Notes under the pieces: generated by a model | What the model was told of the DNA's origin: nothing | Databases searched by the model: none | What the model saw: the letters and a program-made list of their open reading frames with translations, nothing else | In this document: in pieces, positions 7,242 to 14,454 of the stretch | Position numbering within the stretch: position 1 is the stretch's first letter | Layout: each line of letters starts with the position of its first letter | NCBI GenBank assembly: GCA_011088215.1 | Contig: JAALKD010000038.1 | Location: forward strand, 1 to 34,250 | Origin: Sphingomonadales bacterium | GTDB taxonomy: Bacteria; Pseudomonadota; Alphaproteobacteria; Sphingomonadales; Kordiimonadaceae | Length of the DNA: 34,250 bases | Reading direction: 5' to 3' | Made by a program: the position numbers and the translations under genes

Positions 7242-8450
7242 ATGGGGCTTATGATGCCACTTCATGCGCAAATGACCAAAACGCCTGCCAAAAAAAAACT
7301 CAAGATACTGTACCATCACCGGGTCGCAGCCCAGGACGGGCAAAGCGTACATATTCGTGAATTGGTGGCTGCATTTGAACGCTTGGGACATGAAATAATA
7401 TTTGTTGGCCCCTCCATCCGCCCCACAGATTTGGGCGAAGAAAACCGCCTGTTGGCATTTGTCAGGCGTATTTTGCCGATGTTTGCGCAGGAATTGCTGG
7501 AGCTGGTTTACGGTATCCGGGTCTATTTCAAACTCTTGGCCGCTTACAAAGAACATCAACCAGATTTTTTATATGAAAGGTACAACCTGTTTCTTCCGGC
7601 AGGAACTTGGCTAAAAAGGAAAACTGGCATCCCTTATTTCGTTGAAGTAAACGCACCACTGTCTGACGAGCGCGCAGCATATAGCGGTCTGCACCTTCAG
7701 CGTTTAGCTCGATACTATGAGCGTATGACCTTCCAAAATGCCGATAAACTGTTCCCTGTTTCCGGGGCATTGGCCGATATTATCACCACTATGGGCGCGC
7801 CGCGCGAAAACATTGTGGTGTTACACAACGGTATAACCCCAATTGAATATGAAGACGCAGACGGCGGAGCCATCAGGGCTGAGTTGGGGCTGGAAAATAA
7901 GATTGTCCTCGGGTTTGTCGGCTTTATCCGCGAATGGCACAGGCTGGACAGAATCATACACATCCTGAAACACCATGGCACAAACCCCGATCTGCACTTA
8001 CTTGTTGTCGGCGGCGGACCGGCAACTGATGACTGCATAGAACTTGCAGAAACACTGGGTGTTGGCCACCGCGTGCACTGCGTTGGCTTTAAGGACCGTG
8101 ACGCCATTCCTGACCATTTGGCTGCAATGGATATCGCTTTGCAACCGGCGGTAACAGACTATGCAAGCCCCCTAAAGATTTTTGAATATTTAATCGCTGG
8201 TTTAGCAACAATTGGCCCCGACCAGCCCAATATAAGAGAAATATTGACCGACCGGGAAACCGGGTTGTTGTTCGACCCGCAAAACTTTGAAGAAGCGGAA
8301 AAAGCGATCGTCGAGCTTTCGCAGGACCAAGGCTTGCGGGAACGCATCGGTAAAGCAGGCCAACAGCTGATTGAAACCCGGAAGTATACCTGGACAAACA
8401 ATGCCGAGGAAATTGCTTCACTCGCAAATAAGGCGCTCGACTGGGGTTAG
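7242..8450 (+). CDS. GT4-family glycosyltransferase
   Basis: This 402-aa protein has the GT-B architecture of family 4 glycosyltransferases. The N-terminal domain contains ILYHHRVAAQDGQSVHIREL, with the early loop that contacts acceptor and nucleotide sugar, and VVLHNGI at the domain junction. The C-terminal nucleotide-sugar domain contains VLGFVGFIREWHRLD, LLVVGGGPA and the EX7E-like segment YASPLKIFEYLIAGLATIG. Sugar and acceptor cannot be inferred. Starts at 7242, 7251, 7254 or 7272 are all possible; none has a clear ribosome binding site, so the N-terminus is uncertain by about 10 residues. No other polysaccharide genes are next to it. Confidence 0.9.
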   Translation: MGLMMPLHAQMTKTPAKKKLKILYHHRVAAQDGQSVHIRELVAAFERLGHEIIFVGPSIRPTDLGEENRLLAFVRRILPMFAQELLELVYGIRVYFKLLAAYKEHQPDFLYERYNLFLPAGTWLKRKTGIPYFVEVNAPLSDERAAYSGLHLQRLARYYERMTFQNADKLFPVSGALADIITTMGAPRENIVVLHNGITPIEYEDADGGAIRAELGLENKIVLGFVGFIREWHRLDRIIHILKHHGTNPDLHLLVVGGGPATDDCIELAETLGVGHRVHCVGFKDRDAIPDHLAAMDIALQPAVTDYASPLKIFEYLIAGLATIGPDQPNIREILTDRETGLLFDPQNFEEAEKAIVELSQDQGLRERIGKAGQQLIETRKYTWTNNAEEIASLANKALDWG

Positions 8451-8455
8451 TCCGG

Positions 8456-8884
8456 CTATGCGCTCGTAATATATGCTTTCAGGGCTTCAGCTTCCTGCTC
8501 GGTTTCCTGGATACGTTCTTTGACTACATCCCCGATAGAAATCATACCCTTGAGGGTACCACCTTCGATAACTGGTACATGACGAATACGCCGCTCAGTC
8601 ATCATAACCATCAATTGCTGAACACTGTCGTCTGCGCTGCAGGTGATAACTGATTTGGTCATCAGGGTTGCAACGCCGTCTTTAAGAACACCACCGCCGC
8701 GAATGGCCAAGCCGCGCACCACGTCGCGTTCTGAAATAATACCGCATAACTTACCTGCCCGCATAATCGGAATGGCGCCAATTCTGCGCTCGCCAAGAAG
8801 TTTTGCCACCTCCAGAACACTGCAGCTGTCCTCAAGCGCAATAACTTCACTATCTTTGGATTCTAGAATTTTTCCAACATTCAT
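8456..8884 (-). CDS. Two-CBS-domain protein
   Basis: The 142-aa product consists of two CBS repeats forming one Bateman module. Repeat one spans about residues 8-62 (LEVAKLLGERRIGAIPIM, GIISERDVVRGLA); repeat two spans about 72-130 (VQQLMVMMTERRIRHVPVIEGGTLKGMISIGDVV). Such modules bind adenine nucleotides and regulate partners; no catalytic domain is attached. An AGGAG lies about 8 bases before the ATG. It converges on the glycosyltransferase with a 5-base gap, too short for a separate terminator. Confidence 0.93.
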   Translation of the reverse strand: MNVGKILESKDSEVIALEDSCSVLEVAKLLGERRIGAIPIMRAGKLCGIISERDVVRGLAIRGGGVLKDGVATLMTKSVITCSADDSVQQLMVMMTERRIRHVPVIEGGTLKGMISIGDVVKERIQETEQEAEALKAYITSA

Positions 8885-9108
8885 ACGGGTTCTCCTGATT
8901 GGAGCCCAGCCGAAGTCCGACCGGACTTTCTTGCAAGTTCAATCAGTATGCACAATTTGTCTCCCGCGTGCAAAAGCAATCAATCTGTTGCTCCCCCAAT
9001 GGTCCAACTTTATGGTGTGCAGCATTGTCACACCCTGTTGGAGTGTTGCTATTAAGCTGATAGAGCACAGCCACGCAGACAAGCGTTACATGAACGAAAG
9101 CATTTCAG

Positions 9109-9366
9109 ATGAAAAAGATATTAATAATCGCCGTGTCGGTGCTGGCAGTCGCCGCCATCTCATTCTGGGGCCTAACGGTGTTGATTAGCATTCAAGGTGT
9201 TGAATTATCTATTCACGGCAAGATCGCCATGGCTATCGGCGTGGTGTTCACCTTTGGCATAGGCATCGGTTTGATGTCGCTGGTGTTTTACTCAAACAAA
9301 CACGGGCATGACGCCACTGTATATCATTCTACTGATCACGTTGACGAAGACGAGGCTGAACGCTAA
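9109..9366 (+). CDS. Small two-segment membrane protein, unknown function
   Basis: The 85-aa product has two hydrophobic segments (about residues 4-26 and 38-62) and a soluble His/Asp/Glu-rich tail (KHGHDATVYHSTDHVDEDE). I do not recognise a named family with certainty. It is 42 bases upstream of the MscS-type channel gene on the same strand and is probably co-transcribed with it. The acidic His-rich tail might bind metal, which is speculation. The 224-base divergent gap upstream (8885-9108) contains only a short hairpin (AAGTCC/GGACTT near 8920) that I would not name. Confidence 0.7.
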   Translation: MKKILIIAVSVLAVAAISFWGLTVLISIQGVELSIHGKIAMAIGVVFTFGIGIGLMSLVFYSNKHGHDATVYHSTDHVDEDEAER

Positions 9367-9408
9367 ACAACAGACCTCGTCTTTACCTTTCGCGCGGAGC
9401 ATGAACAC

Positions 9409-10575
9409 GTGGGCGTTTCTGATTTTGAAGAATTTTGGGCTCTTGTAGTCGATGTATGGAACAACGGCTTTTACGGGGTCGATATTGGCCAAATGATCAT
9501 CGCACTGAGCATATTTATCGTGCTTATGCTGGCGAGAAATCTGTTCACGCGCATTATTATACACCGCCTGGAAAAGTTGGTTTCCAAAACCGATAATGTG
9601 ATGGACGACGCGCTGGTTGAAGCGCTGCGCAACCCCATTCGTTTTATACCTGTTGTGCTTGGTGTCTTTTTCGCAAGCACCTATCTTAGCCTGTCCGATG
9701 AACTGCAGTCATTCGCCACTAACGTAAACCGCAGCCTAATTGCTTTCGCTATCTTCTGGGCGTTGTACCGGGTATCTGATCCACTCAGTGAAATAATGAT
9801 GCGGGCCGCCCACATCCTGACCGCATCGATGATCCAATGGCTGTCTAAAGCAATCAAAATAGCCTTTGCCCTGTTAGGTGCGGCAACAATCCTGGAAATT
9901 TGGGGTATTGAAGTCGGTGCCATTATCGCCGGCTTGGGGCTATTCGGCGTCGCAGTGGCGCTAGGTGCTCAGGATTTGTTCAAAAACCTGATTGCGGGCC
10001 TGTTTGTTATCGGCGAGCGCCGGTTTCAGCCCGGCGACTGGATTCTGGTCAAAGGAATTGTTGAAGGAACGGTTGAAGAAATCGGCTTCAGAACCACGAC
10101 AGTAAGGCGCTTTGACAAGGCGCCTGTATACGTGCCCAATGCAAAGCTTTCCGACAATGCTGTAACCAACTTCTCGCGTATGACCTACCGGCGCATTAAA
10201 TGGGTAATTGGACTGGAATATGGCTCGTCCGCTGACCAGCTAAACCAAATTCGCGATGCCATTGAAACTTATGTTGCTGACAACAAAGATTTTGCCAAGC
10301 CTGACGAAACATCAACTTTTGTTCGCATTGATAGTTTTTCTGACAGCTCTATCGATATCTTGCTCTATTGCTTTACCAAAACGACAGACTGGCTTGATTG
10401 GCTGGCAATCAAAGAGCAATTGTTGCTTGAAATCAAACGGATTGTTGAAACTGCGGGCACAGGGTTTGCTTTCCCAAGCCGCAGCCTGTATTTGGAAGCG
10501 ATCGGCGATGACCTTGAAGTGGCACCGCTGCATTTAGCCGGAAAACGGCAATCTACGGAGACTGCAAATGACTGA
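9409..10575 (+). CDS. MscS-family mechanosensitive ion channel
   Basis: This 388-aa protein has several membrane helices in the N-terminal half (about residues 25-45, 70-90, 105-125, 142-165, 168-190). The pore helix carries the family mark GLGLFGVAVALGAQDLFKNL. A cytoplasmic MscS beta domain follows (GDWILVKGIVEGTVEEIGFRTTTVR, VYVPNAKLSDNAVTNFSR), then the C-terminal alpha/beta domain. It releases solutes on membrane tension. The start is GTG at 9409, chosen because GGAG (9396-9399) is 9 bases upstream; the nearby ATG at 9401 is in another frame that soon stops. The gene overlaps the thioesterase gene by 8 bases. Confidence 0.92.
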   Translation: MGVSDFEEFWALVVDVWNNGFYGVDIGQMIIALSIFIVLMLARNLFTRIIIHRLEKLVSKTDNVMDDALVEALRNPIRFIPVVLGVFFASTYLSLSDELQSFATNVNRSLIAFAIFWALYRVSDPLSEIMMRAAHILTASMIQWLSKAIKIAFALLGAATILEIWGIEVGAIIAGLGLFGVAVALGAQDLFKNLIAGLFVIGERRFQPGDWILVKGIVEGTVEEIGFRTTTVRRFDKAPVYVPNAKLSDNAVTNFSRMTYRRIKWVIGLEYGSSADQLNQIRDAIETYVADNKDFAKPDETSTFVRIDSFSDSSIDILLYCFTKTTDWLDWLAIKEQLLLEIKRIVETAGTGFAFPSRSLYLEAIGDDLEVAPLHLAGKRQSTETAND

Positions 10576-10936
10576 GCGCCGCGTTACCATACGCACTGTA
10601 CCGCAGCCTGCGGACCTTAATGTTAACGGAAATATTTTTGGGGGCTGGGTGCTGTCACAGATGGATATCGCCGGTGCAACTGTCGCCAAGGCGTGCGCAA
10701 ATGGACCGGTCGCGACCGTTGCAGTTGAAGGCATGAAGTTTCACTTGCCCATTCAGGTGGGCGACGTGGTCAGTCTGTATGCCGAAGTTGAAAAGATAGG
10801 CAAAACATCTGTCGCTGTTGCAATAGAAGTGTTCGCAGAACGTGGACCAAACGCACAGGAACACAAGGTTACCGAAGGTTGCTATATTTTTGTGGCGGTG
10901 GATACCGACGGAAAACCCCGGCCTATTTCAAGTTGA
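10568..10936 (+). CDS. YciA-type acyl-CoA thioesterase (hotdog fold)
   Basis: The 122-aa protein matches the length and pattern of small hotdog acyl-CoA thioesterases: NVNGNIFGGWVLSQMDIAGA holds the conserved Asn-Gly-x-x-Phe-Gly-Gly and the catalytic Asp on the central helix. VEGMKFHLPIQVGDVVSLYAEV follows, and GKTSVAVAIEVFAE lies on the later strands. It hydrolyses acyl-CoA to free fatty acid and CoA in the cytoplasm. It overlaps the end of the MscS gene by 8 bases, so the two are translationally linked. Confidence 0.92.
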   Translation: MTERRVTIRTVPQPADLNVNGNIFGGWVLSQMDIAGATVAKACANGPVATVAVEGMKFHLPIQVGDVVSLYAEVEKIGKTSVAVAIEVFAERGPNAQEHKVTEGCYIFVAVDTDGKPRPISS

Positions 10937-10973
10937 CTTGACGCCAGAACCAAACGCCAAAAAAGCATGGTGG

Positions 10974-11396
10974 TTAGCTGGGTTTTTTTGGTTCGTCGGG
11001 TGATTTAGGGGCAGCAGGTTTTCCGTCAGTGCCCTCCCCTACTTCAATGCCTTTACGGTCAAGTTCCGCGGTGCAAAAATTGGCCACTTTACCCAAAAAT
11101 TCCTGCATTTCCGGCGTCACAGCATTGCGCGTCAGCTGAACCGACATATCTAGGTATGTTTCAAAACTCAGCTGTTTTTTGAACTCACTGACTGTGCAAT
11201 CGCACAAGGGTTTACAGGTTTTCTCACCAAAACCAGGCACACAGCCGTTCATGCAGCGTTGGTGATCAAGCGCCAACAAATCGTCAGGGACTGGACTTTG
11301 CTGCGCTTGCGCAAAATTACCAGGTGATAAGGAAACTGCGAGCATTAGGACCATCACCGTGGCAAATCTGCTATTAATGTCGAACGAAAATTTCAC
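10974..11396 (-). CDS. Exported Cys-rich protein of unknown function
   Basis: I do not recognise this 140-aa protein. A signal peptide covers roughly residues 1-31 (FATVMVLMLAVSLSPGNFAQAQ). The mature N-terminal part contains a cysteine cluster CMNGC, then CKPLCDC, and a sixth Cys near NFCTAEL, consistent with disulfides in the periplasm or an uncertain metal role. The C-terminus is a Pro/Lys/Asp-rich tail. The GTG at 11394-11396 is preferred over an ATG 45 bases earlier because GGGGAG lies 6 bases upstream and the signal peptide starts there. The gap to the convergent thioesterase gene includes an A-tract/T-tract dyad around 10958-10990 that could act as a weak terminator. Confidence 0.7.
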   Translation of the reverse strand: MKFSFDINSRFATVMVLMLAVSLSPGNFAQAQQSPVPDDLLALDHQRCMNGCVPGFGEKTCKPLCDCTVSEFKKQLSFETYLDMSVQLTRNAVTPEMQEFLGKVANFCTAELDRKGIEVGEGTDGKPAAPKSPDEPKKPS

Positions 11397-11545
11397 AGTA
11401 ACTCCCCGGTCACAATTATTTGTTAGTTTGCCTCTCGACAAGCGCCGAACGCAATCACATATTCAGGTTTGTACCCGCTTCCCATTCAACGGACTAGCGG
11501 TGAGCATAGCGTGAAATCAGTATGACTGGCAATTAAGGAAAAAAC

Positions 11546-12016
11546 ATGGCTGTCGCAACTTTTGGTGCCGGATGCTTCTGGGGCGTAGAAGAATTGTTTC
11601 GAACCCTTGACGGGGTTTCAAGCACCAGCGTCGGCTATATGGGTGGCAAAACCGACAATCCCACCTATCAAGAGGTTTGTACTGACACCAGCGGCCACGC
11701 TGAAGTTGTACAAGTGACTTTTGAGCCGGATGTGATTGCCTACGACAAACTGGTGGTTTTATTTTTTGAAAACCACAATCCGACCCAACTTAATCGCCAA
11801 GGCCCTGATTTTGGCAGCCAGTACCGGTCTGTGATATTTTACAGCGATGAAAGCCAGCGGGAGGCGGCCACACGCCTGAAAGATGAACTGGCGGCATCGG
11901 GTAAGTTTACCAAAAACATTGTGACTGCAATTGAACCTGCTGCTAACTATTGGCCCGCCGAGGAGTACCACCAACAATATTTGTTGAAGCGCGGCATGAC
12001 CAGCTGCCACATTTAG
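11546..12016 (+). CDS. msrA: Peptide methionine sulfoxide reductase A
   Basis: The 156-aa product carries the catalytic GCFWG motif at residues 9-13, with the nucleophilic Cys at 10. Other family marks are VGYMGG, NPTYQEVC, GHAEVVQV, FFENHNPTQLNRQGPDFGSQYRS and AEEYHQQYL near the C-terminus. It reduces methionine-S-sulfoxide in proteins and free methionine. A resolving Cys may be the one in MTSCHI at the end. AAGGA lies 7 bases upstream of the ATG. It is convergent with the Fur-family gene. Confidence 0.96.
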   Translation: MAVATFGAGCFWGVEELFRTLDGVSSTSVGYMGGKTDNPTYQEVCTDTSGHAEVVQVTFEPDVIAYDKLVVLFFENHNPTQLNRQGPDFGSQYRSVIFYSDESQREAATRLKDELAASGKFTKNIVTAIEPAANYWPAEEYHQQYLLKRGMTSCHI

Positions 12017-12055
12017 CCGGTTTATTTAAGCACACCAACAGAGGCACTTGCGCCG

Positions 12056-12529
12056 TCAAGCCGCTTGTTTTTTGCCGTTACAGTTCTGACAAACACCATG
12101 CAATTCCAGGGTTTGGCCCTTGATATGGAAAGACTGGGCAGCGGCGGCACTAGTGACCGCTTTGCCTAGGGCGTCCGATGATACTTCCTCAACCGTCCCG
12201 CAGACATCACAGATCAAAAACTGACTCACGTGGTCACTGCCAGGATGCGGGCAACCGATGTAAGCGTTGAGAGATTCAATTTTGTGGACAAGCCCTTCTT
12301 CCATCAGGAAGTCTAGGGCGCGGTATACGGTAGGCGGCTTCGCAGACCCACCCTGTGTGGCGAGCTGGTCAAGTAGGTCATAGGCTTTAACCGCTTTATG
12401 GCCTTGCCAGATCATGGTCAGAATACGCCGCCTCAAATCGGTGAAGCGAGAGCCTCGCTCGGCGCAAATTTTTTCCGCTTCTTCAACAGCGTTTTCGATA
12501 CAAACTTCGTGATTATGTGAGTGTGCCAC
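12056..12529 (-). CDS. Fur-family metalloregulator, probably Zur
   Basis: The 157-aa protein has the winged-helix DNA-binding domain of the Fur family (FTDLRRRILTMIW, KPPTVYRALDFLMEEGLVHKIES) and the dimerisation domain with the structural zinc site CDVC and CQNC. The segment YIGCPHPGSDHVSQFLICD (an extra Cys-His before the HxSQFLICD block) is what I associate with Zur-like zinc uptake regulators rather than iron Fur, but this is moderate inference. The start is GTG at 12527-12529 with AGGGGA about 8 bases before it. It is divergent from luxR across 188 bases. No zinc transporter gene is near. Confidence 0.85.
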   Translation of the reverse strand: MAHSHNHEVCIENAVEEAEKICAERGSRFTDLRRRILTMIWQGHKAVKAYDLLDQLATQGGSAKPPTVYRALDFLMEEGLVHKIESLNAYIGCPHPGSDHVSQFLICDVCGTVEEVSSDALGKAVTSAAAAQSFHIKGQTLELHGVCQNCNGKKQAA

Positions 12530-12636
12530 AACAAATCCCCTGAAATCATAGAGTTTAATTCATAATACACGCAATATGCTGTAATTTCATAGCTGATTTT
12601 ATCAAGTCATGCTTTGCTGCCGTTTCTTCGTAAAAC

Positions 12637-12669
12637 TGCCAACAAGATACATAAACTATCTTGTTGGCA
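12637..12669. repeat. Perfect 13-bp inverted repeat in zur-luxR divergent region
   Basis: TGCCAACAAGATA (12637-12649) and TATCTTGTTGGCA (12657-12669) are exact reverse complements separated by 7 bases. There is no T-run on either side, so it is not an ordinary terminator. Its place 48 bases before the luxR start codon suggests an operator or a structured luxR leader. It does not look like a classical 18-20-bp lux box, whose arms are contiguous. Confidence 0.8.
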
Positions 12670-12717
12670 TCTACAATTCGATGTTGTATTGTATACGGTC
12701 AAGATTGAGGGGTACTC

Positions 12718-13437
12718 ATGTATTTAGATGCGGTCATCCAAGACATTACGGACGCAAATGACCCAGCCAAAATTGAAGCGATTATCAACGATTTTGCTTC
12801 CGAGGTTGGGATGGATGGCGCTTATATATTAAACTATCACCCTTCCCAAGGCCTTAGTTCTATAGACCAGCGACCAAACGAATGGCGCAATTTTTACCAG
12901 AGCAACGGGTGTGCTCACTATGACCCCATCGTGAGTCGCATGTTTAGTGGCCCAGGAAACTTTACATGGGACGAATGTGTTGCAGACTCTCGTTTAACAA
13001 AAAAACAAAAATCACTTTTATCTGAAGCCAGAAGCTTTGGACTCAATCAAGGGTACAATAACGTCATCAACGTTAACGAACACACCATGTCAGCTTGTTG
13101 TTTTTACAATCAGGATGCCAAGGATTTCTCCGAATCCATTCGTCACAATAAAGTAAGAATGGATGTCGTAGGAATTGCCGCCCAGTCTCGCCTGTCAGAC
13201 CTTTTACACAAGCAGGTTGATATTCCCGTTCTCTCTGGAAGAGAAACTGAGTGCATCTCCTGGGCCGCAAATGGAAAAACAAATGACGAAATTGGAACTA
13301 TCCTTAATTTGTCTTCCAATACCATTAATAGCTACATTCAATCCGCTTGCAGCAAACTTGGTGTTCGCACCAAGATACACGCGGTTGTAAAAGCAATACA
13401 ACTTAAAATTATTTACCACTATAAATACACCCATTAA
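12718..13437 (+). CDS. LuxR-family autoinducer-responsive transcription regulator
   Basis: This 239-aa protein has the N-terminal autoinducer-binding domain and a C-terminal LuxR HTH. The residues that line the acyl-homoserine lactone pocket in TraR/LuxR are all present at nearly the same positions: Trp56, Tyr60, Asp69, Pro70 and Trp84. The HTH reads LSGRETECISWAANGKTNDEI and then NTINSYIQSACSKLGV, with the family's conserved Glu and Gly. It should bind the signal made by the adjacent LuxI and control promoters in the cytoplasm. A GAGGGG lies just upstream of the ATG. Base composition is AT-rich compared with flanking genes. Target genes beyond the operon cannot be seen. Confidence 0.95.
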   Translation: MYLDAVIQDITDANDPAKIEAIINDFASEVGMDGAYILNYHPSQGLSSIDQRPNEWRNFYQSNGCAHYDPIVSRMFSGPGNFTWDECVADSRLTKKQKSLLSEARSFGLNQGYNNVINVNEHTMSACCFYNQDAKDFSESIRHNKVRMDVVGIAAQSRLSDLLHKQVDIPVLSGRETECISWAANGKTNDEIGTILNLSSNTINSYIQSACSKLGVRTKIHAVVKAIQLKIIYHYKYTH

Positions 13438-13468
13438 GCGATCTACCCCACTGGTTCGGCGGGGTGAC

Positions 13469-13486
13469 AACTTTATGCATATAGTT
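13469..13486. promoter_or_regulatory. Candidate lux box (18-bp near-palindrome) upstream of luxI
   Basis: AACTTTATGCATATAGTT is an 18-base palindrome with a single mismatched pair (positions 5 and 14), the size of a lux box. Its centre lies only about 43 bases before the luxI ATG and about 30 before the ribosome binding site. A standard class II activation site centred at -42.5 would therefore put the start of transcription downstream of the ribosome binding site. It may instead be a repressor-type site or chance. Confidence 0.4.
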
Positions 13487-13520
13487 AATTCTTTTGATCT
13501 ACTCAAAAGGAGGTACCGAT

Positions 13521-14159
13521 ATGTATGTCACATTGATCACGCCAGAAAACCATCACCACTTCCACAGAGAGTTGGAAGCCATATTCAAACTGAGGCATAA
13601 AGTTTTTAACGAAGACCTCGGATGGAATTTGCCTCATGTCGAAGGGCAAGAGTTTGATAAATTCGATGCCCATTCCCTCCACTTTTTTGTAAGAGGGACT
13701 GATAACGAAATCATTGGTAGTTGGCGGCTGATGCCCACAACTAAGCCCTACCTGACAGCTGAGGCTTTTCCCGAACTACTAGAAGAGATTGGAATAGTAT
13801 CTGATCCAAGCGTTTGGGACCTATCAAGAGGCTGCATTGACAGAGAAAAAATTGGGCCCGATAAAAAACTTAGGCGGGAAGTTATCGCTTCGCTGATTAG
13901 CTCTATATATGAGTTTGGCATTATGAATGGAATTGCCGAATTTCTAAGCGTTCAAAACAGAATTACAACAATAATTGCAAATCGGGCACTTGGCGATCCA
14001 GTTTGGCAAAGCCAAACGATCAATGCTGGGATAACCGACGCTACTTGCTACTCTTATGCGCCTTCTCTTGAGAGACTCTACGCGTTGAGAACTCAGTATA
14101 GGTTGGCAAGTCCAATTTTAAGCCAATTTCAAATAACCGAACTGCAAGCAGCAGCATAA
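13521..14159 (+). CDS. LuxI-family acyl-homoserine lactone synthase
   Basis: The 212-aa protein keeps the invariant N-terminal residues of autoinducer synthases: Arg25, Phe29, Trp35, Asp46, Asp49 and Arg69, with the later motif WDLSRG giving Arg103. The family's usual Glu before that Arg (E-L-S-R) is Asp100 here. It should make an N-acyl-homoserine lactone from S-adenosylmethionine and an acyl carrier protein or CoA thioester; chain length cannot be read. The ATG at 13521 is preferred over an in-frame ATG 27 bases earlier because AAGGAGG (13507-13513) sits 7 bases upstream of it. It follows luxR by 83 bases and is AT-rich (one counted line, 13921-13980, is 30 percent GC). Confidence 0.94.
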   Translation: MYVTLITPENHHHFHRELEAIFKLRHKVFNEDLGWNLPHVEGQEFDKFDAHSLHFFVRGTDNEIIGSWRLMPTTKPYLTAEAFPELLEEIGIVSDPSVWDLSRGCIDREKIGPDKKLRREVIASLISSIYEFGIMNGIAEFLSVQNRITTIIANRALGDPVWQSQTINAGITDATCYSYAPSLERLYALRTQYRLASPILSQFQITELQAAA

Positions 14160-14169
14160 GGAGGAAAAG

Positions 14170-14385
14170 ATGGAACGTCTAACTAGTGAAATAGTGATTC
14201 CTAAAAAGTTTAGAAAAGACATCAATCTTTCCGAAAACAAAAACCAATATCAAGAGTGGATTGCTCGCTTTTGTTATGCTTCTGCAAAACTACCACCAAA
14301 CACTGTCGAACATATCCTAGACTTAATGGAAACGTGCGGTGACAGCGAAAGCACTGGCCTCACTCATAAAGAAGGTAATGCATAA
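14170..14385 (+). CDS. Small protein of unknown function downstream of luxI
   Basis: I do not recognise this 71-aa product. GGAGG lies 5 bases before its ATG and only 10 bases separate it from luxI, so it is very probably translated from the luxI mRNA. It has no signal peptide or membrane segment. The N-terminus is basic (IPKKFRKDIN); the middle is likely helical with QYQEWIARFCYAS and NTVEHILDLMETCG and two Cys. Its composition and AT-richness match luxR and luxI. A role in modulating the regulator or synthase is conceivable but rests only on position. Confidence 0.75.
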   Translation: MERLTSEIVIPKKFRKDINLSENKNQYQEWIARFCYASAKLPPNTVEHILDLMETCGDSESTGLTHKEGNA

Positions 14386-14419
14386 TACCGGCGTCTAACC
14401 AAAGATATCCCTGACATAC

Positions 14420-14454
14420 AAAAATGAATGGCGGTGATTACTCATCGCCATTCA
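14420..14454 (-). terminator. Rho-independent terminator overlapping the end of the M20 hydrolase gene
   Basis: On the minus strand TGAATGGCG and CGCCATTCA (14446-14454 and 14425-14433) form a perfect 9-bp stem with a 12-base loop, followed by five T. The 5' arm lies inside the last codons of the hydrolase and its stop codon is in the loop. It would end transcription arriving from the rodA direction. Confidence 0.75.

Noticed and set aside
8915..8935. Short hairpin AAGTCC/GGACTT upstream of the CBS gene
   Set aside because: Six base pairs only, no T-run, and in a promoter region; may be chance.
13440..13466. ACCCC/GGGGT hairpin between luxR and luxI as a terminator
   Set aside because: Stem of five pairs with a long loop and no T-run; not enough to call.
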